Assembly: GCF_000003605.2 (NCBI RefSeq)
Contig: NW_003109113.1
Location: 148,945-181,361 of the forward strand
Length of the DNA: 32,417 nt
Origin: Saccoglossus kowalevskii
Taxonomy: Eukaryota; Hemichordata; Enteropneusta; Harrimaniidae
Direction of reading: 5' to 3'
Shown: positions 21,801 to 30,240 of the stretch, piece by piece
How the letters are laid out: every line of letters begins with the position of its first letter
How positions within the stretch are numbered: position 1 is the stretch's first letter
Made by a program: the position numbers and the translations under genes
Notes under the pieces: generated by a model
What the model was told of the DNA's origin: nothing
What the model saw: the letters and a program-made list of their open reading frames with translations, nothing else
Databases searched by the model: none

Positions 21801-23489
21801 ATATGGCGAAAGTATTTATTGTTGAAGTACGAAGCTGTATTAGTCCATTGTCTTTGCATAATCACTGTTTCCATTCACACCTGATTTGATTCACAGTACC
21901 GGACGCTGATGACGCTGACTAAAAGATTCGCATGTGTGTTTATAAGCTAAAATAAAGAATAACAGGAAATGCAACAGAGTAGCGGGCAATCTCTCAGAGT
22001 AGTGGGCAATCTCTCAGAGTAGCGGCATAAATAATAGAGTAGCGGCCTCGCTACGCTAAAACGCTTTGAAGAGAACATTGCATCAACAGTAACAAGTCAA
22101 ATCTTGGAGAATTCCACAAACTCTGTAAAGATTGTGCTAGTGAAATTTATGAATTACTGCTTTTGCCATCTACAGCTACTATAAATACCAGTAATTTTGA
22201 GAGGGAGCAGTGAAATTAGGTTAGGTTAGAGTCGCAATGACTTATGTGAATACCTTTGTATCGCTATACTTTTCTGAATGACATTAAGAATTCTTTCACA
22301 CACACCCTGTCACATTCTGAAAATACAGCCAAGGAACGTAATAAGTTGGAACTATATGTATTTGGCCAAAAAAGATTTTATATTTCAGGTCAGCCTGTAA
22401 TGCCCATTCTTTTTTTTTTCCCTTCTTAGATATTTGAAGAAGCTGATTTAGATGATGACGAGTCATTGTCATTTGCTGAGTTTGAACATGTGATCTCCAA
22501 GGCACCTGACTTTGTCAAGTAAGTCTTCCTTACAATTAATCTGATTTATTACCTTTCCATGCAGAACAAGAGAGCAAGTGTTTCAAAACAATTAAAAAAA
22601 GTCCCCCCCCCATCCTGTAAGTAATATTGTTTCACTGGAAGGAGGCTTGTCATTTGAGGATAGTAATCAAGACCTCAATTAATGAGTCTTACATGTATAC
22701 ATCTTGTTTCCCTCATCATTTGCATACTTGTGAAGTGTCATTATTTTCAAAAAAAAGCTAGGAAATTAATACCATATTCCCTCTATTAGAAGCGTATCTC
22801 CAATAGAAATGCATATAAATAAAAAATTGCTTTTATTGTATACTGGGTCATTAAAAGGCATCTTATTTTGATCTCGGACATCCCTTTAGTCTTTTAAATA
22901 AGTGCATGCATTTCTGCACAGGCAACAAACTCTTTGTTTTTTCATTTTCCAATAAAGTTAATAAATTACAACATTTATGTATAACGTAGTATGTTTTAGT
23001 ATTAACTGGTCAAATATAATAGCTGCTTGACGCAGGTCTCTTGCTTCTCACTCACCAATGGATCAATTAGAGTTTTTTCGACCCAGAGGAGGACCTCATG
23101 ATGTATGCATGATAGTAGTGTGCTGTAAATGAAACGGTTCTTGATAACAGAAATTTTGAAATTCTATATTCCTTGTGACCCTTCATTTTACAATGTCTGT
23201 TTTCTCCATTCTTATACCACGATCACTTTGGGATAGAAACTCAGGGTAGGGTGGCAAAAATGGCACAGAAAGAAAATATCTGAAACAGAATCCTGCAAAG
23301 ATCAATAACAGATTTATGCCTAAATTGTATGGGAGAACCAGTAATTCATCATGGGGAAAACAAATATTTTACAGTTTTTCTGCCATCGCCACCCCATAGA
23401 TGTGTAATGGTCCACCGTCTTACTTGATTGAATGTCATTGTGCTAACTGTTTCCAAATGTTTCTCAGCTCTTTTAGATTCCGCTTGTAA
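12773..23489 (+). CDS. CIB1: Calcium- and integrin-binding protein (CIB1-like), seven exons
   Basis: Coding exons are 12773-12823, 15382-15416, 16145-16244, 16395-16542, 20049-20158, 22430-22518 and 23468-23489. All introns are GT-AG, and the joined frame of 555 bases encodes 184 residues, close to the usual 185-191 of the family. The start MGASNS fits the N-myristoylation signal (Gly2, Ser6), so the protein should attach to membranes. Residues 18-62 and 63-111 match the degenerate EF1 and EF2 region. EF3 has loop D112-D123, with Asp at position 12 as in known CIB proteins. EF4 has loop D154-E165, with Glu159 where Gly is usual. The C-terminus APDFVNSFRFRL resembles the family's APDF/SPDF tail. 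Family knowledge: CIB1 is a Ca/Mg-binding adaptor that binds integrin alpha tails and kinases. Residues such as ERIC/DRIC, SVFSD and QLIDN favour CIB1 over CIB2/3, but an ancestral CIB identity is possible. Confidence 0.92.
14260..14471. mobile_element. MITE with long terminal inverted repeats and TA target site
   Basis: The left end, tactgtggaatactttattt, and the reverse complement of the right end, tactgtagaatactttattt, match, and the pairing continues for about 40 bases through tcgctggaattaattttcgc. TA at both outer edges fits the TA target duplication of Tc1/mariner-type elements. It has no coding capacity. Each arm carries repeated TTTTCGCT words. Confidence 0.8.
14847..15048 (+). repeat. 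39-bp minisatellite, about five units
   Basis: Units begin with aaaatgttgagatatatt at 14847, 14886, 14925, 14964 and 15003. The last has a small insertion of ctagtatat type. The period is a multiple of three, so open frames run through it on both strands; these are by-products of the repeat in an intron. Confidence 0.9.
15382..15416 (+). CDS. CIB1: CIB gene, coding exon 2
   Basis: Encodes [11 protein letters not shown] plus the first two bases of His29. A 35-base microexon with acceptor tttttcag and donor gtaagt. Confidence 0.85.
15417..16144 (+). other. CIB intron 2 (728 bases)
   Basis: AT-rich, nothing further recognised. The acceptor is tacttttcag. Confidence 0.75.
16145..16244 (+). CDS. 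CIB1: CIB gene, coding exon 3
   Basis: Completes His29 and encodes up to Lys62, including [11 protein letters not shown] and ILELSELK, the first degenerate EF-hand region. The donor is gtaaaa. Confidence 0.88.
16395..16542 (+). CDS. CIB1: CIB gene, coding exon 4
   Basis: Encodes residues 63-111 and the first base of Asp112. Contains [30 protein letters not shown] (the EF2-like segment) and YAFRIY. A 150-base intron precedes it and the 3.5-kb intron 4 follows at donor gtgagt. Confidence 0.9.
16771..17027 (+). repeat. 157-bp tandem duplication, second copy split by LINE
   Basis: Copy 1 starts at 16771 (ttctctaattttggtgaata) and copy 2 at 16928 (ttctctaattttggagaata); they align base for base until 17027. 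Copy 2 resumes at 17528 with acatatataggtactacatg, which is continuous in copy 1 at 16865-16884. Confidence 0.88.
17028..17527 (+). mobile_element. 5'-truncated non-LTR retrotransposon (LINE) fragment
   Basis: About 500 bases absent from the paired duplication copy. It contains the end of a reverse-transcriptase-type ORF, a 3' UTR and a terminal ataaaggttgttatatata tail typical of LINE 3' ends. Flanking acatat at 17022-17027 and 17528-17533 may be the target duplication. The clade is not assigned. Confidence 0.75.
17051..17368 (+). pseudogene. C-terminal end of a LINE ORF2 protein
   Basis: 105 residues. The pattern TKLRISAH...IEVGRYHN, then CPVC, then [10 protein letters not shown], is the Cys-His region found at the C-terminus of many animal non-LTR retrotransposon polyproteins. 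Endonuclease and reverse transcriptase domains are missing, so it is a dead 3' fragment. The frame is intact here, which suggests a fairly recent insertion. Confidence 0.75.
17556..19983 (+). repeat. 22-bp minisatellite, about 105 units, in CIB intron 4
   Basis: The unit is CAGACYTCTGTAAAGCCC plus four variable bases (mostly acag, acgg, acat or tacag/tacgg type), with a minor class carrying taaaataaacag. The ctgta word recurs every 22 bases without any indel from 17658 to 18516 and again from 18791 to 19979. The only length break in the sequence itself is a 6-base excess near 17636, in the diverged left edge. Units of one type cluster, for example near 18030-18180, 19207-19340 and 19670-19800, indicating local expansions. 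Open frames on the minus strand are a by-product. Confidence 0.95.
18569..18618. other. Assembly gap, 50 N
   Basis: Exactly 50 unknown bases inside the minisatellite. Its left 225 bases (18344-18568) are identical to its right 225 bases (18619-18843). Confidence 0.98.
20049..20158 (+). CDS. CIB1: CIB gene, coding exon 5
   Basis: Completes Asp112 and encodes to Asn148. Carries the EF3 loop [12 protein letters not shown] and the following helix with MQQLIDN. Acceptor ctttacag, donor gtaagt. Confidence 0.92.
20248..20411. mobile_element. 164-bp MITE with TTAA ends
   Basis: The left end TTAAAGCGAGAGGTTCGTCA and the reverse complement of the right end TTAAAGCGGGAGAGTCATCA match, continuing into CACCTG. 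TTAA at both edges fits piggyBac-type target duplication. The interior is GC-richer than the flanks and has no frame. Confidence 0.75.
21000..21177 (-). pseudogene. Zinc-finger exon of hAT-related protein
   Basis: The minus-strand frame starts with [10 protein letters not shown] and continues through [12 protein letters not shown] to [16 protein letters not shown]. The C-x2-C then H-x5-H spacing, with a W-N-x-x-P-C stretch between, resembles the N-terminal finger of ZNF862/C17orf113-like, transposon-derived proteins. A splice acceptor (cttatcttttag) sits just before it on the minus strand. The frame stays open to 20708, but similarity is not evident past about 21000. Confidence 0.55.
21510..21742 (-). 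pseudogene. Broken first exon of hAT-related protein
   Basis: On the minus strand an ATG at 21742 opens [18 protein letters not shown], then a stop and frame change lead into a lysine-rich stretch, [19 protein letters not shown], followed by a TGA. A donor-like AAAG/gtaaaac ends it at 21510. At least one frameshift and one stop mark it as dead. It pairs with the zinc-finger exon downstream at 21177. Confidence 0.4.
21976..22050. repeat. 20-bp tandem repeat inside the hAT element
   Basis: agagtagcgggcaatctctc and agagtagtgggcaatctctc lie in tandem, followed by two shorter agagtagcggc variants. A subterminal repeat next to the right end, where hAT elements often carry transposase-binding repeats. 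Confidence 0.7.
22430..22518 (+). CDS. CIB1: CIB gene, coding exon 6
   Basis: Encodes residues 149-177 plus two bases of Asn178. Carries the EF4 loop [12 protein letters not shown] and [12 protein letters not shown]. Acceptor cttcttag, donor gtaagt. Confidence 0.92.
22519..23467 (+). other. CIB intron 6 (949 bases)
   Basis: AT-rich. A C run (gtcccccccccatc) occurs near 22601. Nothing else recognised. Confidence 0.75.
23468..23489 (+). CDS. CIB1: CIB gene, last coding exon
   Basis: Only 22 bases of coding sequence, completing Asn178 and adding SFRFRL then TAA. It was found by the acceptor tgtttctcag, the required phase and the match to the family ending (x-S-F-x-x-x-L/I). Confidence 0.85.
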
Positions 23490-23530
23490 GAGGATGGATA
23501 TGTTCCTGATTCACTGAGTCAGTCCAGAAC

Positions 23531-23536
23531 AATAAA
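23531..23536 (+). terminator. Proximal AATAAA poly(A) signal, CIB gene
   Basis: Lies 42 bases after the stop codon. Use would give a very short 3' UTR. Confidence 0.45.
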
Positions 23537-24779
23537 CACATGTGTACTGTAATCTGCTTTATTCTGACTGAATGCATTGGTACAAATAATATATTTTATT
23601 ATAAATGTCTATTTTTCACTGGTAATTGTTTAATTTGTAAGCAGCAAAGATTTTGCTGCGGTTCTGTTACACAAAGAGTTGTAGTGACTTTCATGAAATG
23701 TAGTCTTTTTTCATTGCTTATGAAAGGGTCACAGTGTACGAATTATTTTCAATAGATTTTATCTTGATTGATTATCTGTCCAGTCAAAGTCAATTCCGAA
23801 TGAGAGTTAATTGAAGTTACACGTACACCATCAGCATTACTTGCAAAAAAAAAACGTTTAGCATTTTGACGTTTCTGATATCTCTTGCTGGGATTATAAA
23901 TATTAAGTTGTCTATGCAATCCATGATGATTGAGATGACTACTCAATAAGAAAACAGCATCGTTTAATTTCTTGTTTCACAAATAAAAATCGGTAATTTT
24001 AATTTAGTAGTGGTGAATAGAGAAATGCTATAGTTCATTTCTGTGACAAGTTACTTTTACATCAAGCAACAAATAAAAATTTGCATATCCATTAGAAATT
24101 AAGTTTTTAAAAATAATTGTCAAGACCAATTTTCACGCATACATTGCTGGAAACTGCAGAATCATTCGTACATTACATTGTAAAATTGTAATCTTTGAGT
24201 AGACTTTCAGGGGAGAGAGAGAAGGTTAGGTGGTGGTCATGTTGAGTTGAAAAATAGTTTTAAATCACCAAAGATAAAAGTATGCATGTATAAGTGCGTT
24301 AATATGCATATTGCATTTGAATGGATTTATATATGTGAATGAAAATGAGAAATATTTATTCCTAATGCTATATGCATTATATTCTTGTTTGGTTATCAAG
24401 ATAAATATCAGTAATACATTTACATGTTTGGGACAGGTCACATGACTCCCATTGCAAAAATTGTAACGAATATTTGATTTGCTTGGAGGTCAGTAATCAA
24501 TTTTTGTAAATAGTGCCCTCAGTGTTAAGAATGGGATAATCTATTTGGTGAACTGCTAGTTTGTAAACAGCGCCCTCAGTGTTAAGAGAAAACAGCATTT
24601 TTTTACTATCTAAGAATGAGGAATAAATTGAAAATTTGTAAATATTGATATTTCAAAAATCATTTCTAACATGCTCTTATCAAGTGTGCTAGTATTTTAA
24701 TATAAACCGAGACAGCATTTTATTTCTCCTGGTGGTTTTCTTTCTCCGGGTGTATTTGTCACATTGTGAGCTTTGGTTC

Positions 24780-24785
24780 AATAAA
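24780..24785 (+). terminator. Distal AATAAA poly(A) signal, CIB gene
   Basis: Followed about 35 bases later by a T/GT-rich element (ttttatttgtgtgtttgttg), the usual layout of a cleavage site. Confidence 0.5.
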
Positions 24786-24926
24786 CTTTCTATCAACTTA
24801 TTTTGTACAGACTTTTATTTGTGTGTTTGTTGCGGAATACAGAGTTTAGAATGATATCATTACTTGTGTTTCTCGTGCACCACACCCTGAATACCGGTAC
24901 TCAAAAAATCAATTCATTGCAGAGGC

Positions 24927-24950
24927 GGGGTAGGGGTGGGGGGCGGGGGG
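24927..24950 (+). other. G-quadruplex motif
   Basis: Four uninterrupted G runs of 4, 4, 6 and 6 separated by loops of TA, T and C. Located between the convergent CIB and sulfotransferase genes. Confidence 0.75.
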
Positions 24951-25549
24951 TGGTGATGTGTGGTTGAATATGACACATCTATATTAATTGAGGAAGAATA
25001 CATGCAGCTTGTAGTCACAATCCTGGTTCTCCATAAGACTGGCTGCAAAAAGTGAATTTATAATGACATTAAATTGATGTTTATTTTATTCATATCACTG
25101 CGGAGTAGAATGGACGAAACGTTGGACTGTTTACCCACTGAAAGGAAATGTGAGCTGCGTTTCGACAGTTATGAAACCATTTAATTTAACCTTGCAGATA
25201 AAGAGTAAAACGAAACAAGTTTCATTTACTTGCTGGAAATATTGACCAAACATTCAGTTTCGATGGTGTTTAGCATGTCATAATGCTGGTGATAGTTTCT
25301 GTGAATGTTTTAGGAGCATTTTTACAGCTTTAACTCAACGCACGCCTGTAACCAAGGTTACTTTTTTGTGTGACTTCAGATCTTTGTGAAAATCACTAAA
25401 ATTGATTGCCCCTTTCTCAGCTTCGCAGAGGAAAACAAACACTTGGTGGCGTGCTTTGTGGTCTGACTCAATACAACCGTAACGTAATGTGAAAGAGAGC
25501 TTATCTTGTTACCTGAAGTACCGGTAGTCCAATTATTGCAGCAATAAGA
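24951..25549. other. Intergenic between convergent genes
   Basis: AT-rich, no frame, RNA gene or repeat recognised. Confidence 0.45.
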
Positions 25550-25555
25550 TTTATT
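25550..25555 (-). terminator. AATAAA poly(A) signal of the minus-strand sulfotransferase
   Basis: AATAAA on the minus strand (tttatt on +), about 185 bases after the stop codon at 25739. Confidence 0.5.
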
Positions 25556-25738
25556 GAAATCAACACCTGGCTGTTTTAAGAGATTGTGTCCAACTTCAAA
25601 TAAAGTGTCAATGTTTCATATGTAATAAAATAAGTAATCATATTTAATATATGAATTAACTTTGAGAAATATAATTGTTTTTTAAGTAAATCTCACCGCG
25701 TTATGGTAAAGCAAACTTTGTAACTTTTAAATTCTATT

Positions 25739-26797
25739 TCATAATTGTTCCATATGTATTACTAGTTCATTGTCACGACTGACCAACTCTCTTGAGGCGT
25801 TGACAATCTGGTAGCCGAATTTTTCAAAAATGCTTGTTCCGCATATTTCCTGAATCATTTTAACCGTCTTAAACTGCGCATGCGTCCTCCAGGCCTCCCC
25901 GTTATTGGGAAGAAATTCCATTTTCGAATTCATGACTTCATCTATGGTGATTGGCAAAGACAGATTGAGAAAGTTGTACATTTTCGGCACAGCCATCCAG
26001 GGACGGTCGGCGATGTCTTCGTATCTTACCCACATATAGTTTTTTTTCATCCATTTTGACCCCTCTTTTCCGTCCGCGTAGTTAACTTCCATCCATTTGC
26101 ACACGTCACCAATCTCCTTCTCTAACACATCTCGTTCAAGACTTTGATCCTCGTTCCCGGCCAACTTCTTCAAACTGCCTTCAAACTCTTTTCGTGATTT
26201 AGCAGTGCCACGTGGGTCTCGAACGAGGTGGATGACTTTGACGTTGTGTCTTTTCAGGAGTGGTTCCGTCAACAGAAGTCTATCAAGTCGAATCACTTTG
26301 ACGAGCTTATGCCTCTTTGATACGCAAAGGTCTGTGATCGTTTCCATAGTAATAGGATGAGTCAAATTATATTCTCCTCTTTTTTCAAACATGTCTACAT
26401 TATTTAAATACCAGATAAAATAGGGATGGCTGGTGAAGTTGCAGTGAAATATGGAATCTAAGAAATCGATCAATTTCGGCCTGATACCCTCTAGGAATTC
26501 ATTGGATTCTTTCCCCTTCATCTTCGTAAAATGATCAGCCACCATGAATCCAGGCTCGTACACGTAAAACACATCGGGGTGACTGGCGATATATCTGGCA
26601 GTCAGTTTCGAGCCAGTCCGCTTCCTCGCAAAGACGAGAATATTGACAGGGTTGTCGTCATGGTTACATTCTACGCTCCCGGTGCATTCCGATGTCTCTT
26701 CTCGAATCATGTGTTGATATCTGTCCCGTATTCGCAATGTCAGTGCTACTGAGACTGAAATACACGCCAGAATCATCTTCCAAGTCCGTCTCTTCAT
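25739..26797 (-). CDS. Carbohydrate sulfotransferase, intronless, CHST1/3-like
   Basis: 352 residues. A type II Golgi membrane protein is expected: a basic start (MKRR) and one weak hydrophobic stretch at about 8-22. The 5'-phosphosulfate loop is ARKRTGSKLTARY (57-69) and the 3'-phosphate motif is VIHLVRDPRG with Ser201 (188-201). YEPG follows the loop at 80-83, and a WR pair lies at 303-304. Potential N-glycosylation sites are N120, N144, N278 and N333. By family, it would move sulfate from PAPS to a hydroxyl, probably 6-O of Gal, GlcNAc or GalNAc; the acceptor cannot be read from sequence. The loop differs from the usual R-S-G-S-S: Ser to Thr61 and Ser to Lys64, which may change activity. 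A splice acceptor-like ttatttatag 5' of the ATG suggests a non-coding first exon. It is a paralogue of the gene at 30687. Confidence 0.93.
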   Translation of the reverse strand: MKRRTWKMILACISVSVALTLRIRDRYQHMIREETSECTGSVECNHDDNPVNILVFARKRTGSKLTARYIASHPDVFYVYEPGFMVADHFTKMKGKESNEFLEGIRPKLIDFLDSIFHCNFTSHPYFIWYLNNVDMFEKRGEYNLTHPITMETITDLCVSKRHKLVKVIRLDRLLLTEPLLKRHNVKVIHLVRDPRGTAKSRKEFEGSLKKLAGNEDQSLERDVLEKEIGDVCKWMEVNYADGKEGSKWMKKNYMWVRYEDIADRPWMAVPKMYNFLNLSLPITIDEVMNSKMEFLPNNGEAWRTHAQFKTVKMIQEICGTSIFEKFGYQIVNASRELVSRDNELVIHMEQL

Positions 26798-27108
26798 TGT
26801 TGTGATTTCACTTTATACGTATCATTTCTCTATAAATAAAGAAAATATTTTGTGAATTTCATTTCTCAGTCTGTGCTGAGAATGGTGAATCGAATTGTTT
26901 CGTATATCTGAAGAGTTTCAATTGATTGTCAAAGTTATGTATCTTATAAATTTTCGACCCCCTCAAATGCACAGATTTATTATTCTTTTGTTCATAATAA
27001 GTGGAACACTGTTAATTTATAATATTCATTAATATGGTGTTTCTTGTAATACGCATTCCGTGTAAATTGCGCCCTCTTGGAACGAAGCGTGTCTGCGTTT
27101 CACTTTAA
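26798..27108. other. Upstream region of the minus-strand sulfotransferase
   Basis: AT-rich with no clear promoter motif. A possible 5' UTR acceptor on the minus strand ends near 26830. Confidence 0.35.
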
Positions 27109-27351
27109 TAGACGACTTTCCCGGTAGTCGAAGATACGGCGTTTCGCATGCGCGCGCATGTCATTTTGGGGTGTAACGTAAACTTGCAGTCGCGATACTA
27201 TGCTCCTTGGAGCACCAATCGTTGTCACAAAAATAAAAAATAAAATTCCTTTCAATCGGCTATCAGCAAATTGACATGTTTTTATTTTCAGCTATGACAA
27301 AGCAGAAGTATTTTTGCACCCCAGTCTCGCTACTTCCGGGAAAGTCGTCTA
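27109..27351. mobile_element. MITE with TA-flanked inverted ends
   Basis: The left end TAGACGACTTTCCCGGTAGT and the inverted right end TAGACGACTTTCCCGGAAGT differ at one base in 20. TA at both edges fits Tc1/mariner-type insertion. The interior has palindromes gcatgcgcgcgcatg and tgctccttggagca but no frame. Confidence 0.78.
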
Positions 27352-30162
27352 TGACGAATTCTCCACACATACACAGTGCACTTCTATAATTTTAGTATCA
27401 AATCCCTGCTGTAACATTTATAGTCACACGTATCGAATTTGAGTATATGTAGTAAACTTAAACAACAGCAAAACTTGAAAGGAACTGACTGAGCTTCAAT
27501 GCTCGGGTTTATTATAATTATAAAACAAAAAAAAGTATTATAGTCAAAAGTACAACCTGGGCATACTTACAGCCCACATCAACTCTCCAATCTGAATTAT
27601 GACGATAAAGTCTGGGGAAAATTTCGGAATTACACCCACGCCTTTGGATTGGGCCGGTTTCCCTGTCTAGCTCGAAAAACAGTTATTTCCGGCAAAAAAT
27701 TTATCGTTTTTGGAAATTACATCAAAACTAAAAGTATTCTATGTTGTATGACCTATTGTTCATGAGCCATTCGGACCCCTACTGTAATTCCATTACTGTG
27801 TCAGAGTTTGTAATTAGATGCATCGTCAGCTGTTTCACTTCTATCCGATTTCAAAGCACCGACCGACAAAAATATGTTTCTCTATGTTCTGTCCTATTTT
27901 TTTTTCAAATCGTAATAATCGGCATTGTGATGTCCAAAATATTTTTAAAAATCGGTGTCGTACATTGATTCTTCTATGATTCTATGACTGAGAAAAACAA
28001 TGAATCGATAACAAAATATTAATGTTTATTTTTTCTGACATAACTAACAAAAGCCATTGAAAATGAAATAAATAAATAAATGAAAAACAAATTAATCTCA
28101 CCCAGCTGGCATTTCAAGATTTGTTCTCAGTGAGAAATAAAAGTGTATATACATTTTGTTGTTATAATACAATGTTTGTTCATTTGTCCAACCTTTCATG
28201 AAATGAGACACGCTTATCAGAGTAAATTATTTATTTTGTCCTGTATGTAGTGTGATTCCTCAACTATGCTTTTAATATGAACTATTTCATTGAGACACGT
28301 ATTCTCACAAGTTGAGCAGACTAACTTGACTTGTTTCGAAAAATCACGATCCCACGTCCTAGCTGAGTGCCATGATACCCATATATTTTATTGTAATGTA
28401 CTGGTCAGCCAAGTTTGAATGTACATGTACTTGTGAACTCAGTGTTCGCCAATCGGTTGTTTTGTACTTGTAGATTGTTTGTCAGTCTCGGATTTTCATG
28501 ATTCACGAATATATATATTGATAGGATATGGTATTATTTATAATTTAATACGGAATTTGTACTACATGTGCGCATTGCAACATATGCATAAATAACAATT
28601 ACATAACAAATATCAACACTAAAATAAATACAAAAAATTGATCACATACAAACGAGTGCGTTGTTCCCACATAGTCGATCGGTTGTTTATTTTCTCAGTT
28701 CATGTGTGACATTTACGCGTTCAGCTACGCATGCGCATTAGTGGATACCATGACCATTAACAGGTTATTATATATTGACATAATGGCAATTTAGAAACGA
28801 CACAGCGCTTACATGCAATGTGATTTGAATTAAATTGATTGAATCATAACTAGCGACATATTATATATAGTGTAGTGTTCAATTTCAGTCCGAGTATGGA
28901 TCTTACTGTCATTGAGGTAATCTTATTCGCGTACTATCATCATCGTCAATTGGAAACAAATGATCGCCGACGCAGTTTACATTTACCAGTTCATTTATTT
29001 TCTCTCCCGTGGAGAAAAAAATGACATTTGGCGATAATTTGCGACACGAACGCTTTAGATTTTGCATAAATTGGTAGTTGAATGCACATATATACATATA
29101 AAGGAACGGTTCATTCAACGCCAAATCGGGGTCAAAGATCAAATCAGTGCTGCAGCAAAATACACCCAGTTGTATCAATTATTTTTTTAATGCATTTGTA
29201 TACAATGCATTTGTTTCACATTATTATTTCTATTATACGATTTGTTGAAATACAGTATTAAATTCGTTCATTTATCAGTTAAATGCCGCACGGAAGTAAA
29301 CTACTAAATGCTCCAGCATAACCACACTTACCTCTATTGGAGTCACGTGATGTGTTGGTAATCTCGTAGTGTGAATCTGCTACGAACCATAAACTTGGTA
29401 TTGTTATGACGTCATGTCAGTTCCCAGCACGACAAATTTGCAGTTTCGACGCTTTTTTCGACATCCGACTCGACAAATCTCGGCAGTTAAAACCGTTGTG
29501 AAGCATAAAACGCTGATGACATCGAACCACTGGTTTGAAATGGATTAATTCATTTACGACCTGGTCACACGTGTTGACACGCTGCAACCGTATCAAAAGT
29601 GATTATTTTCGCATGAAATCCTTTCAGTTGGCGACTATTTCATCTTTTATATGAGCAGCATGGAGCGAGATTTTAATTAAAGAAACTTCAAACAATTGTA
29701 TTTTTTGGCCAAACATAACGATAATGTTGTACATGCACTTAAATCTGCTTCCTCTCGAGCGAAGTTGGGATTACTACTGGTCGATGACCTCGGCTTTACG
29801 ACTTAAATTTCAACAAGATACTCGAATAAGATCTCGCACCGTCAATTTGTGTTCACTTTTCACAAAAGATATTAAAACTTGCTTGGTGTTTCTAAAAACA
29901 ATATTGATAACTTTTTTTAATTTGAGACCGAAAAGTTAAAGTAATATCATATTATGTGCGTTTGATTAAATATATATACAGGCTCGAAAAGCAATTAAGA
30001 TATTTGCACTTACTTTTTGGCAGGAAATGTTTAACCAGTATTTATTTCATTTTAAAGGTACTTTTAATATACTCGACACACGTAACAGCTTGGTTTATTT
30101 TACGGCTTAACCTCCCATGAGGGGAATACGTGTTAAGATGGAGGTGCCTATTTTGGTGGGCC
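27352..30162. other. Intergenic between head-to-head sulfotransferases
   Basis: AT-rich. The open frames (for example 28909-29178 on the minus strand and 29724-29939 on the plus strand) are short, single and unlike any protein I know. One TGACGTCA lies at 29407-29414. No RNA gene seen. Confidence 0.45.
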
Positions 30163-30240
30163 CTCTAGCCGAATGGTAATTACATCACTTTGGGTAGTTA
30201 TTGTTATGCTCCGTTCTCGAGTCCCGAACCCACAGTGAGT
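30163..30240 (+). repeat. tRNA-like sequence, probable SINE head or tRNA relic
   Basis: TAGCCGAATGG fits the tRNA A-box at 11 of 12 places when read with the next base, and ctcgagtcccgaacc downstream resembles a B box broken by a 2-base insertion. The ends cannot pair as an acceptor stem, so it is not a functional tRNA. Confidence 0.35.

Larger units (their letters stand above)
20769..22080 (-). mobile_element. Decayed hAT-type DNA transposon
   Basis: The ends CAGTGTTCTC and, inverted, CAATGTTCTC match 9 of 10 and fit the hAT terminal rule YARNG. The flanking octamers caccatca (20761-20768) and catcaaca (22081-22088) agree at 6 of 8, consistent with an old 8-bp target duplication. It contains two minus-strand exon-like pieces of a zinc-finger protein but no catalytic transposase domain, so it is a non-autonomous derivative or an internally deleted copy. 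Confidence 0.65.
20159..22429 (+). other. CIB intron 5 (2271 bases)
   Basis: Runs from donor gtaagt to acceptor cccttcttag. Contains a TTAA-flanked MITE and a decayed hAT element; the remainder is AT-rich and unremarkable. Confidence 0.8.
23490..24805 (+). other. Putative CIB 3' UTR
   Basis: AT-rich sequence between the stop codon and the stronger poly(A) region. Contains an imperfect internal repeat: gccctcagtgttaaga follows tttgtaaa-tagt at about 24512 and again at about 24572. No other gene seen. Confidence 0.4.

Noticed and set aside
21976-22050. Possible CRISPR-like array of 20-bp repeats
   Set aside because: Units are in direct tandem without spacers, and the context is a eukaryotic transposon end.
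26531-26752. 73-codon plus-strand frame
   Set aside because: Shadow of the minus-strand sulfotransferase.
28909-29178. 89-codon minus-strand frame
   Set aside because: Single short frame in AT-rich spacer with no domain, no conserved neighbour and no clear splice or poly(A) context.
30163-30240. Functional tRNA gene
   Set aside because: A-box and broken B-box words only; no acceptor or anticodon stem can be drawn.
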